From positions 558,001 through 622,000 of the forward strand of contig JAGYXB010000559.1 in the NCBI GenBank assembly GCA_022495005.1: a DNA stretch of 64,000 nucleotides, in the 5' to 3' direction. A model generated the notes under the pieces. The model was not told where the DNA came from, did not search any database, and saw nothing but the letters and a program-made list of their open reading frames with translations. The translations under genes were made by a program, and so were the position numbers. Below, piece by piece: positions 49,401-59,652 of the stretch (its first letter is position 1; every line of letters starts with the position of its first letter). The stretch is from Rhyacophila brunnea (Eukaryota; Arthropoda; Insecta; Trichoptera; Rhyacophilidae).

Positions 49401-52400
49401 TTACAGCTTTTTTCGCAAGCTAGAAGCGGATATGCTAGAATAAGAGCAGAATCTTAACAGGTGTGTATGTGTGTTATTAATCATTTGATATATTCGTAAT
49501 TAGAATAATTTAAGATAGAGAACATTGTGAGCAATGATTTTCGTCAAGATAGTTGAACAACGTAATATGGTGTTAATCAAGGCGATGGATTCCAAGGCTG
49601 TGATTTTCGTAATGAAAATGTAAGTATATATGCACTAACTAACCTAGGACCTTAATTTTAAAACAGCTAAAAATATCTTCATTTTTACAATACAAAGAAA
49701 CAAAAATTAAATGAATTATAGTCAATGGACGTCATTGTTACTGTCGAGCGTCTATTTATAGAAAAACAAATTGAAAATCATCGATATTATTTGTAACTAG
49801 TTATATTTGACAAAAAATGCGAATTGCAGACAGATATTGAAATGTTTTGAATTTCTTTTTAGATTTGAAGTAAAGAAAAGAAGAATAACTTACACATCTC
49901 TTTGTCATGCTCAAATATAACTATTTTTATGTAGACAAAAATATAAATGATAACAATATATAATAGGCCTAGACAGAAAAGACTATCGTAATATGTTTAT
50001 TTATTTTATAAGAAAAACTGTGATATATTTCGTACGATATGGTGTGAAACATAATATTTAAAATAAATCCATATGTATATAAGTATACATCGTAATCAGA
50101 TTTGATGTAGAACTTTAGTGGGGTTGGTGTGTATAGAAACTGTGATGGAAATTTGATTGTATTATCAGCGATAGCTCTGTGTAGGGGAACACCTCATTAC
50201 CGAATTCAATAGAGCGACTCATTCAGCCGCTAGTTGGAATAGGATTATCCGGGCGTGAGCCCTCATATAGTCGAATTTGTTTGAAAATGCTGTAACGAAA
50301 AACGAAAATTCACGTAAAAGGCATATATAGTTGCATATCTTCCAAAGAAAAATAGTCGCAGTGAAAGGTGCTTTAAGGACCTATTTTCTTCGACTGAGTT
50401 AAATATTAACATGCGGTCGTCTGAGAAGCGGATTTCTAAGAAAAAAACGGCGGTATTGATTGAGACGATGCCGCTGAAGAGATTGAAATAAATTGGGGAG
50501 ATGATGGATAATGCAAGGCCTGCAAAATGCGACCAGTATTCCGTTCGTTTGACATGGAAATGAAAGGAAAATTTAAGACGGATTCATCGCGATGTTTTCC
50601 GTCTTTGCGATATTGGTTTCACTTTCAAAGAAGTAAAAGAAGATGTTTACCTTCAGATAATATACGAAGCAGGCGTATACGGTTGAATAATTATTATTAT
50701 GGAGATAACTGAATCCTGAAGTATAGCATTCTTTATGATCATCCTTTCTATTTCTTTAAGTAAAAATAACATTAAATGAAGATGTTTATCTGGAATAATG
50801 TGTTAAATAAAAAAACCTACTTATTTTTTTCAGTTTATATTAATTAATACGATTCTGTTTCACTTCGACAAAACGGCTTAAATACATGTATGAACAATAA
50901 TTATTTACATAGTTAGATTGTTTACAATGCCATTTTCATCAATCCAAAAGTGCGTCAGTCAGAGTTTTCATATGACAGAGTTACAACATATTATTATGTC
51001 AAACATGGTAGTTAGCGAAACGGAGTTGGCCAAATAGTAGGAGCAGGCGGTTTTATATAGATATGAACATACATGTTGTTTTTTAACGTTTATTTGATCT
51101 AATATTAGCAAGGAAAGTATTCCTCGGAAGGTATTAATAACTTTTACACTGTGAAAGGTCATATATTCCACTTAGGAACGAAAATTTGTATATATTTAAC
51201 TTTTTTTCTTTTTTTTTTTAATATATGACGACTCCAATAAAACTCTTATTTAAAATTGCTATTACGTACATTTACAAATTCTCATATATATTATATAATA
51301 ATATACGGTATTTTCACTCAGCGTCTTTATATAAATTTATAATACTCGTAGGTAGTAGTAAAACATTATAGTTGTAATGGGTTTAAGTTTTATACTATTA
51401 CATTAGAATCGTTTAATGGAATAGTACAGAACTTAAATACAAAAGAATTTAAAATCAAATTCTATCAAGTACCTTCGGTCGATTATATTAATATTAACAT
51501 TATAGTTGTAGTTAACCATTCCGTGGAGATACCCGCCATGCACGTAGCATACATAAGTGATACTAAAGATTCTCCTTTGTGCGTGTGCGGATAAATGTAA
51601 GTATGTAGCAATTAATATCTAATAAACCGAATATATTGAACATATTATTTAAAATTAAAAACACAATGCAAATATTTATGAAAGAATGATTTAAAAAATG
51701 TTTTAAAGCAACAGACATCTCGATCGATTTCAGAAGTAATATCTACGTTAAACATAATAATATTATAGTGTTTTATGGTATGAAAATAATATATTATTAT
51801 TATGGTCAGTAAATGTTGATTTGCATTATGGAAAATAAGGAGCAGTTCACCTAGTTTACAGTTTTAGGTTCTCCACATAATCTAAAGTATTATTATCGAC
51901 ATTCCTACATCTCCTAGAGCTAGACTGTTAAAGAAATTTCGGTGTGTTTTGAGTTAATATACGTTATATACTGATGTATCTATTTAATATTGAAAAAATA
52001 TTGACGACGCATAATGTTTTTCAGTAGTTAAAACATCAGACTTCCAATGTTTATCTAGTTAATATTGTTTGCCGTTGATACTGTGCGTGCGTGAAACACT
52101 TACCTTTCCAACCCAGTTAAAAGTTAATCACAACAAAAGCCGTTACGTAAGGTAAAGCAGAATAATGAATTTAAAAAATACACATACTTTATGTTATCCG
52201 GATATTAATATACCTACAGTATATTTTATACAAATATAGTAAAGTTTTATACCATAGACAATTTAATATTATTTTTGTATATTTTATATTGACCATTGTT
52301 TTTCAGGTTAAAGTTAGGTAGGTACCTACGATTAAAATATAAGAAAATAGTGCTATAAATATGCATGATGTTTTGTTCATCATATTTACTTCGGTGGCCT

Positions 52401-52407
52401 ATAATTA
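49401..52407. other. Long AT-rich stretch with mixed-composition island
   Basis: A mixed-composition island spans about 50160-50650. No coding region, repeat or RNA gene is supported. Before the piggyBac element the DNA is AT-rich with scattered GTAGGTA/TACCTAC words. Confidence 0.4.
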
Positions 52408-52423
52408 CACATCTTGAGCGGGA

Positions 52424-52530
52424 AGGGTATTTCTACCCGCGCGCCGTACCGGTGCTCGTCGGCGGGACGGGTAGAAATACCTTTTACGCCGGCTCCACTT
52501 GAAGTGCGGGAAAGGTATTTCTACCCGATT
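52424..52530. repeat. Three 14-bp motifs (GGTATTTCTACCCG) at the 5' end of the transposon
   Basis: Exact copies lie at 52426-52439 (+), 52468-52481 (-) and 52514-52527 (+), with starts 42 and 46 bp apart. The first two, with CGCCG/CGGCG between them, can form a GC-rich stem-loop. Nothing similar is present at the 3' end. Such subterminal repeats often bind transposase or, as a hairpin, influence excision. Function here is inferred, not shown. Confidence 0.8.
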
Positions 52531-53199
52531 ATTGCATACGAATATTTTATGTCAACGGTTTGAAAATGTTTCAAACTACACACACATCTACAAAAAAAAA
52601 TAATTTACCGTCGATTCATTTACTTACACACACACTCTTGCGCAGCCCAAATTAGAGCTTGTGCGTAATCAGGAAATTTGTTTAGAGTCACTAAATCAGC
52701 GAACTATATTTCTGTAGACGATAAGAATGCTAAAACTATATGCGTCTTCTTTTTACACTTGTTTATTTTTTGATGGGTGAGCAGGAAGACAACATTTTGT
52801 GAAATATCGATGTATTCTTTAAACATGGTTTGTTCGCTGTACTGTGAATGCGATTATATGTATATTTTTATGATGTGTGATAAATACATAGGCCTCCTTT
52901 TCATACTATAATATTATCCTTTGTGAGCGAGTGAAAAGACGACAATTTGTGATAGACGGAATGCATTCTTCGCACTTGTGTAAGTGATATTGTGCGGTGC
53001 GATAACGCTGGTATGCGAGCGGAGCAATAAATTATAACATAAGTGGAAACCAATGTTATTTAGATGTCTGTAATCTACTACGATCTATATTGAATATCAG
53101 TATTGAATTTTCAGTCTTGAAATACGGCGCTATAGAACGGGTGTGTTTTTACAAGTGAAATATATTTAAGTAATCGATATTTTATTTAATCTTTAAAAA

Positions 53200-54831
53200 A
53201 TGGCTTCAGACAATTATGAAAGCGATGACGAAATATTTGCCGATAATTTGTCTGCCTATTCGGGTGAAGATTTACCAGAATTAGGCAGCGACAGTGATAG
53301 CGACAGCGATAGTGAAGAGTTCCCTCGCACGAGAAGGGTACCAGTGATACCGTTACAAATCAGTGATTCTGAAGACAGTGAAGTGGAGGAAGAGGAAGTC
53401 ATGGAATGGTCTAAAATAGACAACCCACCGCATATTGAACCATTTTTAGGCAACGTTGGTATTTGCGTAGCACCAAACAATTCTGAAAATGTGATGGATA
53501 TAGTTAGTTTATTTATTGGAGATGATTTACTTAGCATGATGGTAGAGGAAAGCAATCGATACCGCACACAAAATGAATCCCGAATCAAGAAAATGAAGAA
53601 ATCTATCAAATGGAAGCCTGTAAATCTTGGTGAGATGAAAAAATTCCTCGGACTCATTTTGCTTATGGGACAAGTTCGAAAAGACACAAGAGATGATTAT
53701 TGGTCTGCTGATCCGAGTATAGAAACACCAATATATTCTAAAACAATGAGTCGTGATCGTTTTAGACAAATTTGGCAATCGTGGCACTTTTCAAATAACG
53801 ATATCATTACGGATTCCAGCGATCGCCTTGAAAAGATTAGGCCAATTATGACATACCTAATACCGAAGTTTTCTTCGGTTTATAAGCCTCAAAGGGAACT
53901 TTCTTTAGATGAAGGTATTATACCGTGGCGGGGAAGACTTGTATTTAAAGTATATAATGCATCTAAGATAATAAAATACGGTATCCTAGTGCGCATGGTC
54001 AGTGAAGCCACTACGGGATACATCTGTAATATGCTCATTTACAGTGGGCAAGGAAGACCACTATTAGACACCATCCAATTGCTTCTTGGTCCGTATTTAA
54101 ATTTGTGGCATCATGTCTATATGGACAATTATTATAATAGTGTAAAAACCAGTGAAGCACTTTTAGAAAATAAAATTAGGACGTGCGGAACAATGCGAAT
54201 AAACCGAGGCTTCCCAGAATGTTTTAAACACGTCAATCTTAGTGCAGGACAGAGTATTTTCCGTCGGCGAAAGGATGTATTGTTACAACTCTGGAAATCA
54301 AAGAGAGATGTTCGAATGATTTCAACAATACATCCATCTACCATTTTAGAGAGTCACAACACCGATTGGAATACGAGACTACACATTTGGAAACCGCTAT
54401 GTGTTATCGAATATAATAAATATATGAAAGGGGTTGACCGTGCGGATCAGTATCTCTCTTACTACTCGATCATACGAAGAACAAAAAAATGGACAAAGAG
54501 AGTTGTCATGTATTTGTTAAATTGTGCTTTTTTCAATTCTTTTAAAGTTTATAAAGTATTAAATCCGACCAAAAGGCTAACTTACAAACAGTTTTTGCGT
54601 AGTATAAGCAAATTTTGGATAGCCGACCATATCGTTGAAACCGACGCAATTTTGGAAGAAGCAGGGCCATCTACATCACGATTACCAAGAAGAGTGGGTA
54701 AAAGTGATCATCCTGGTAGGTTATCACTCGATATGAAGAAGCATCGAATGATAAAAATTGTTACAGATGGTAAAAAAAATACCCACAAAGACAGTGTCGA
54801 GTGTGTTCGGTGCACAAAAAGAAAAGTTTGA
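53200..54831 (+). CDS. piggyBac-family transposase (PGBD4-like), C-terminus frameshifted
   Basis: Cut-and-paste transposase of the piggyBac superfamily, 543 codons, ATG in a good context (AAAAAATGG). Residues 1-70 are acidic and Ser/Asp-rich (a disordered N-terminus). The DDE/D core of the DDD type spans about 75-460. Catalytic Asp are D237 in ELSLDEGIIPWRGR, D309 in HHVYMDNYYNS and D413 in MKGVDRADQY; spacing D309-D413 is 104, close to the family norm. W193-W195 and the YY of the third motif are also present. A Cys-rich C-terminal domain follows but only its first pair (CVRC, residues 535-538) is in frame. The reading frame then ends at TGA 54829-54831. In the -1 frame the expected domain continues at once (YMCTFC then GECFHKYHT) and stops at 54903-54905. 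The gene is alone in its element. It is probably inactive, or nearly so, unless the frameshift is an assembly error. Confidence 0.92.
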   Translation: MASDNYESDDEIFADNLSAYSGEDLPELGSDSDSDSDSEEFPRTRRVPVIPLQISDSEDSEVEEEEVMEWSKIDNPPHIEPFLGNVGICVAPNNSENVMDIVSLFIGDDLLSMMVEESNRYRTQNESRIKKMKKSIKWKPVNLGEMKKFLGLILLMGQVRKDTRDDYWSADPSIETPIYSKTMSRDRFRQIWQSWHFSNNDIITDSSDRLEKIRPIMTYLIPKFSSVYKPQRELSLDEGIIPWRGRLVFKVYNASKIIKYGILVRMVSEATTGYICNMLIYSGQGRPLLDTIQLLLGPYLNLWHHVYMDNYYNSVKTSEALLENKIRTCGTMRINRGFPECFKHVNLSAGQSIFRRRKDVLLQLWKSKRDVRMISTIHPSTILESHNTDWNTRLHIWKPLCVIEYNKYMKGVDRADQYLSYYSIIRRTKKWTKRVVMYLLNCAFFNSFKVYKVLNPTKRLTYKQFLRSISKFWIADHIVETDAILEEAGPSTSRLPRRVGKSDHPGRLSLDMKKHRMIKIVTDGKKNTHKDSVECVRCTKRKV

Positions 54832-55206
54832 CTAGTTATATGTGTACATTTTGTGACGTCAGGGGTGAGTGTTTTCATAAATATCATACTTTATCCAAAT
54901 ATTAGAATAATAATTTTTGTGCGGGAATTTATTTATAGTGAATGGAATATTTTTTACGAAACCTTCCTGTAAATATGTGATTAGCACCATGTACTTATGT
55001 TATTTTAAACAATTTGTTCTAAAAAGAAACACAGCACTGAGGAGCAATATATGGTGAGTGTGAATTCCAAATTTCATTTAAAAATAACCGATAGTTTGGA
55101 AGATAGAGCGATTTTTGTAAAATTCGATTTTATTTCAATTGCCGCTGGTTTTCGCCCGCTGCGTGTACCTATGAATTTGTATTGAGGCCCGCGCAAAATG
55201 TGTTAA

Positions 55207-55270
55207 TAAGCAATATTTGTTTGAAAAAAAAATATAAATTATCGTCTAATCAAGAAATGCAACTTTAAAA
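55207..55270. other. Short spacer between piggyBac and tRNA-bearing element
   Basis: AT-rich, 64 bp, no feature. Confidence 0.5.
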
Positions 55271-55555
55271 TTAAAAAACTATTTCTTTTATTCAACGAAT
55301 AATTTACAAGATTTAAGAATGTACCATGATTTGGAAGAGTGCTGATGAGCAGGTATTTATTATAAAGGCCAATAATAGTTAAAATTTGTCGTAATTAGTA
55401 TGTCACCTAGTAGCATAGTGGACAATGCACACGGGGCGTAAACTCAAGAGATGCAGGTTCGATTCCTGTCAGGTGTTTTACTTTTTTCAAAAAGATTTTT
55501 TCTATTGGTTATAATATATTTTCTCATAAGTGTTTTTCAAAATTATGTATGTTAA
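55271..55555 (+). mobile_element. tRNA-bearing long-TIR element, copy 3
   Basis: It starts in the outer inverted repeat (CTATTTCTTTTATTCAACG at 55279) and jumps to the internal AAGAGTGCTGATGAGCAGG block. It then runs through the tRNA-like segment (about 55412-55480) to the inner inverted repeat (GTGTTTTTCAAAATTATG), ending near 55555. The tRNA-like segment has an A box (TAGCATAGTGG), a B box (GGTTCGATTCC) and a 5-bp acceptor-like pair CACCT/AGGTG. The two inverted-repeat parts are incomplete, so the copy is rearranged. TTAA precedes it at 55271. Confidence 0.7.
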
Positions 55556-58079
55556 AAATTAAAATTGTTTTTTTACATTCAAAATTACACACTGAAAACA
55601 TTAATAATATGCCATAAAATGTAGGTATTATGAAAAATAAGTATCACAATCAATACAGTGAATTAATATCTAATTACTATAAAATAAAATAAAAAATATC
55701 TATATTATAATTATACAGTATGTAATAAAGCCCAAAAGAAAGTAATGTAAGCGAAAGTAGTATTTACTCGATGTCAAAATATGCACAGTAGTCACAGTTA
55801 ATTTTAGTGTTTGTCTTCTAGTCAATTGTGCACATGCTAGCGTAATGCTAATGACATAATAGTAAACATAATACTTTAATTAACAACGTAATGTAATGTT
55901 ATTACTTATTATATACAACTGATGATAAGATGTGATAGAAGAATCTTCGAGAATAATATAAAAGCCCTGTGTACATAAATCGGTACAATACGTAGTTTAC
56001 GGCATTCGATTAGAATTGAAAATTGAAAGGGATTTATCAGAAAAGGTGTAAAAATCCGCGCGCACCTGTGCTGACGTCACGCCCGAACTATCTTCCCAAC
56101 AATGACGATATATATATTTATGCAGATTCAATCGCAGGAAACTTTTTGACGCGAAAAGAAGAAGACGTATTGAAAGCAAGCCGCAATTCGCTCCGAGGGA
56201 AAAAGCTCCTGTCGTAAATATTCCCAAACATTTCGTATTCATGGATCACTCAACATAATATTTGGCCAAAATGTCTCTGCCGGTCGACACAGAGCGTTTT
56301 TCGGCGGAATTTATTGAGAAGTGTGTCGTTAACTATTCAGGCCCCGCAAATGAAATTTGAGCATCTGAATAAAATGTATTTGTGTGGAATATTTTGACAG
56401 TTAAACGGGGATATTTTATTTTTGATGGCAGTTGTAAAAAAAATTTGCATGACTGCATAAATACTGTAAATAATAATCACGCGAAAATGTACTGATTTCA
56501 TAAAAAAATGCAAAGTTATAAACTCTAGAAATATTGTATAAATAAAATAGCTTAATAATAATATAATGAAGCTGAATGCCAAATTCTCATTATGTTAAGT
56601 CGATACTGATGCAATGCTAAAAGAAACCCTCATCTATAACGATGACGTAGTAACAACGGGTTTTCATTTAATAAATTTTGTGATGAAAATCGTACTTACC
56701 TATTCATTTAATGAGCAATGGAAATTATAAATCCTATTAATTTTAAGATTTTATTATTTATAAGTAATATTAAGTAGAAATGAATAATTTTAACATAGTC
56801 AGGTTATGCTGAAAATTTTAAAATATAGAATACTCCGGCATCACAGATATACAGTAGAAATTTATTTTTATAAATTATGATATAAAGAAAAGGCAATATA
56901 GATTTGCATATTTAAATATATAAGTGGACAACTCATATGTAGAAAATGATATATACTATGTAATATAGAAGCAAAACATATTATATTAAATTAAATTATA
57001 TTATAAACAGAGAATATTTGTGAGTATGTAATGTACATACATTCAGCCAACCTGCTCACAGGTAAAATCACTAAAACAATAAACACCCCGATTACGTTGA
57101 GAATCCCTCTTTAGAGGGTCTAAAAAAGCAGGGGTCGATTCGATTTGTTGGCTGGATCGGAAAGAGGTTGGCACGTGGGTTTTCTCCTAGAAGGGGCGCT
57201 AAATGGAAAGCAGACGCGATCGATTGGGTCGCAATAAAACACCTGTCAATCAGCCAACGAACGCACCTTCGCTCTGACTTTACTAACTTTAAACACATAC
57301 ACGAAAAAAATAAAAACTCTAAGCGAGTGATTTGCCTTTACCTGCTGCCGTTGTCAGGTGATAATATTGCTGCGAAAAATATTCACAAGGTTGAGATGAT
57401 ATTTATATTAAATTTTCTGCCGAGCGACATAGTACGTTGACGTAATATTATAAAAAGGTTGGAACGACTTTCATAATATTATCTAAAAAAATATAGTAAA
57501 ACTATCGTATAGCATTGAAATATATTTAATGGTGTTATACAAAGTGTTTTGACTCCGATATATTTTATTAATGTTGACAGATTGTCAACTCAGTGATAAA
57601 TACTGCAGTCTAGTATCAGTATGAGTTAATTTATTTTGAAAATTAAACCGATTAATTAAATATGGTAATGCTTACTGATGAAAGACCCAAACTATACATA
57701 TATTTTTATTGTATTAACTGATGGGAATTCAAAAATATCAGTTAGAAACGAGGTCTTAAGATGTTTCTGGTAGCCAAAACTTTGTTTCAAACCATTATAA
57801 TTGAGTTCAACCACGTAAACACCGGATCAATTAACATATTAATTTACTTCAAGAATTCTTAGAAATATCGTATATTCAATTTAATATCATAAACTACATA
57901 ATAGTATATTATATGAATCAATTTATCGGTATTATTTTAATTTCAGAGCTTTTTTATTAATTGCATATCATGTAGTGATAATTATATAATATGACATTGT
58001 TTGATGAAAATGATAAGCAATTTATTGATAGCTAATTTGGAATGTGAAACATACATATTACAAAAAATCTTTGATAAAA
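55556..58079. other. AT-rich stretch with two mixed-composition islands
   Basis: Islands lie at about 56025-56330 and 57050-57370. Both have open frames of 60-90 codons on both strands but no family match and no supported splice boundaries. They contain GC-rich words such as CGCGCGCAC and GGGGCGC. Otherwise AT-rich with no repeats. Confidence 0.4.
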
Positions 58080-58155
58080 ATACGACACTGGGTGGGACTC
58101 AAACCCGCATCCCTTGAATTCCGGCCAATGTGTTTTACCAATCAAGGTACCTAAT
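58080..58155 (-). mobile_element. tRNA-like fragment, possible third SINE family
   Basis: On the minus strand a tRNA-like sequence runs from TACCTTGATTGGTAAAACAC through GGGATGCGGGTTTGAGTCCC to ACCCAGTGTCG. The B-box-like word (GGTTTGAGTCC) departs from consensus at one site. A cloverleaf with a real anticodon arm is not convincing, so I call it a SINE head or tRNA relic, not a gene. Confidence 0.45.
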
Positions 58156-59291
58156 TACAACGAAATTAACTAGTAGGATATACAACTGAAGTGTTTATCA
58201 AATTGTATTAATATTGTTGAATCAAGGTACGAATAATAAGTACTTAATTTGGTTTCTAGTCAACCTTTTCAAATTATATGACACTACTGAAGATTGAGAA
58301 TCTCGTGAATTATTTGTTGAAAAAATTTATATATCTATTTTTTTCTTTATTTATATTACTTACTGTAAATTGTATGAATTATTTGATATTGTGCTAATGT
58401 GAAAAAATTATCAAGCAAACGTCATCTGCGTAGTGTTGATTAGGTAAAACAGATTTTTCTTAATCCTATATATATACATAGACTTTCACTTCAAGTTTAT
58501 TAATAATATATTATACTAGTTTTGGTAGTCTTTAATATTATTATTAAATAAAAGATGATGCAAACTGTAGTAGAAAATCAATCGAAAGATACTGGAATCA
58601 ATAGACAGAACATCATAAACATTTTTTTTTCAGTGAAAGAAACACTTTTCCCTTCCAATCAAATCAATCAGTATGCACACATCACATTATTCAGTCGCAA
58701 ATTCAGTGCAATTCACTGCGTAATCGTGGAGAGGGGCAAACCTTATACCTTCATGTGACATGTGTCTGCACGTCATCTCCTGTCTTCGACAGCAGGCCCT
58801 GCCAAAGATAGGAAGGTGCGAATAATATTGAAGCAATGCCGAGACCATCGCTGCTGGTACTCGCACGCCCACACCTGGGCTATATGATTGATGGACGTAA
58901 GGCTTTGAATATAATTGGGGGGGCGCACCTGCAATCACGGTTGCTCGGTGGATAAGGGATAAAAAAATATAAATATAAAAGAACCCTTTATTTTTTTTAA
59001 ATGGTTATGCAGGAACATGGTTGTGTCCATTCACTGTTACGATTTAACTATTAGTATATAAAGGCAATTATTCGATTATTCTTGTTTGCTATTTGCATTA
59101 ATATATTAAATAACACGAGGCATAACTTTTATTGTAGGGACATACAATTATTGACCCCTGGGAAATATATGAGACTAAGTAATCGTGTATGTAATTCATG
59201 GCCGCAATTGAACGTATACATTTTCAAAATTCATCAATTTGTTAAGTACTTTGATGTTTAAACATTAACGTCCAAACGTAATTTAAATATT
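58156..59291. other. Intergenic stretch with a GC-rich island of unknown nature
   Basis: About 58690-58940 is GC-rich and stands out. Its minus strand is open for 83 codons (…YSPGVGVRVPAAMVSALLQY…) without a family match. It could be an old repeat, an exon or a regulatory region. The rest of the interval is AT-rich. Confidence 0.35.
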
Positions 59292-59652
59292 TATTGAACA
59301 TACATAATTTTGAAAAACACTTCTGAGAAAATATATTATAACCAATAGAAAAAAATCTTTTTGAAAAAAGTAACACACCCACCCGGCAGGAATCGAACCT
59401 GCATCTCTTGGGTTTACGTCCCAATCCGCGCATTATCCACTATGCTACGAGGAGACATACTAATGACGACAAACTTTAACTATTGGTCTTTTTAATACCT
59501 GCTCATCATCGTTCTTCCAAATCAAGCTAATTGGTGTTTTTTGTGTTTATTTAGTGTTCGTTCAGTGTTTTTCAAAATTATGTATGTTCAATAATTAGAA
59601 TGGTATATTCTTAAATCTTGTGAATTATTCGTTGAATAAAAGAAATAGTTAA
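59292..59652 (-). mobile_element. tRNA-bearing long-TIR element, copy 4 (most complete body)
   Basis: It starts in the inner inverted repeat (TGAACATACATAATTTTG) and passes the AACCAATAGAAAAAAATC segment. The full tRNA-like segment follows on the minus strand (about 59382-59455, B box as GGAATCGAACC on the plus strand), then the ACAAACTTTAACTATTGG and AATCAAGCTAATTGG blocks. At the right it has the inner repeat in inverted form (GTGTTTTTCAAAATTATG) and the outer repeat (to AAAAGAAATAGTTAA at 59652). Only the left outer repeat is missing. The tRNA-like part can form a 5-bp anticodon stem (TTGGG/CCCAA) around ACGTAAA, but position 33 is not T. Confidence 0.75.

Larger units (their letters stand above)
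52408..55202 (+). mobile_element. piggyBac-type DNA transposon, nearly complete
   Basis: The left end CACATCTTGAGCGGG (52408-52422) matches the reverse complement of the right end (CCCGCGCAAAATGTG, 55188-55202) at 13 of 15 positions. TTAA, the obligatory piggyBac target, follows directly at 55203-55206. On the left the flank reads ATTA, as if one A of TTAA was lost. The 2795-bp span carries one long transposase gene, as is usual for the superfamily. The 5' subterminal region has three copies of GGTATTTCTACCCG. The reading frame is open except for a break at the very end of the gene. Confidence 0.88.

Noticed and set aside
53256..53787. Minus-strand frames of 86 and 143 codons.
   Set aside because: They are shadows of the transposase gene. 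The Ser/Leu-rich runs come from antisense reading of the acidic N-terminus.
55412..55480. Functional tRNA gene.
   Set aside because: A and B boxes are present, but the anticodon arm is poor and the segment recurs inside the same repeat family elsewhere. It is a tRNA-derived repeat part.
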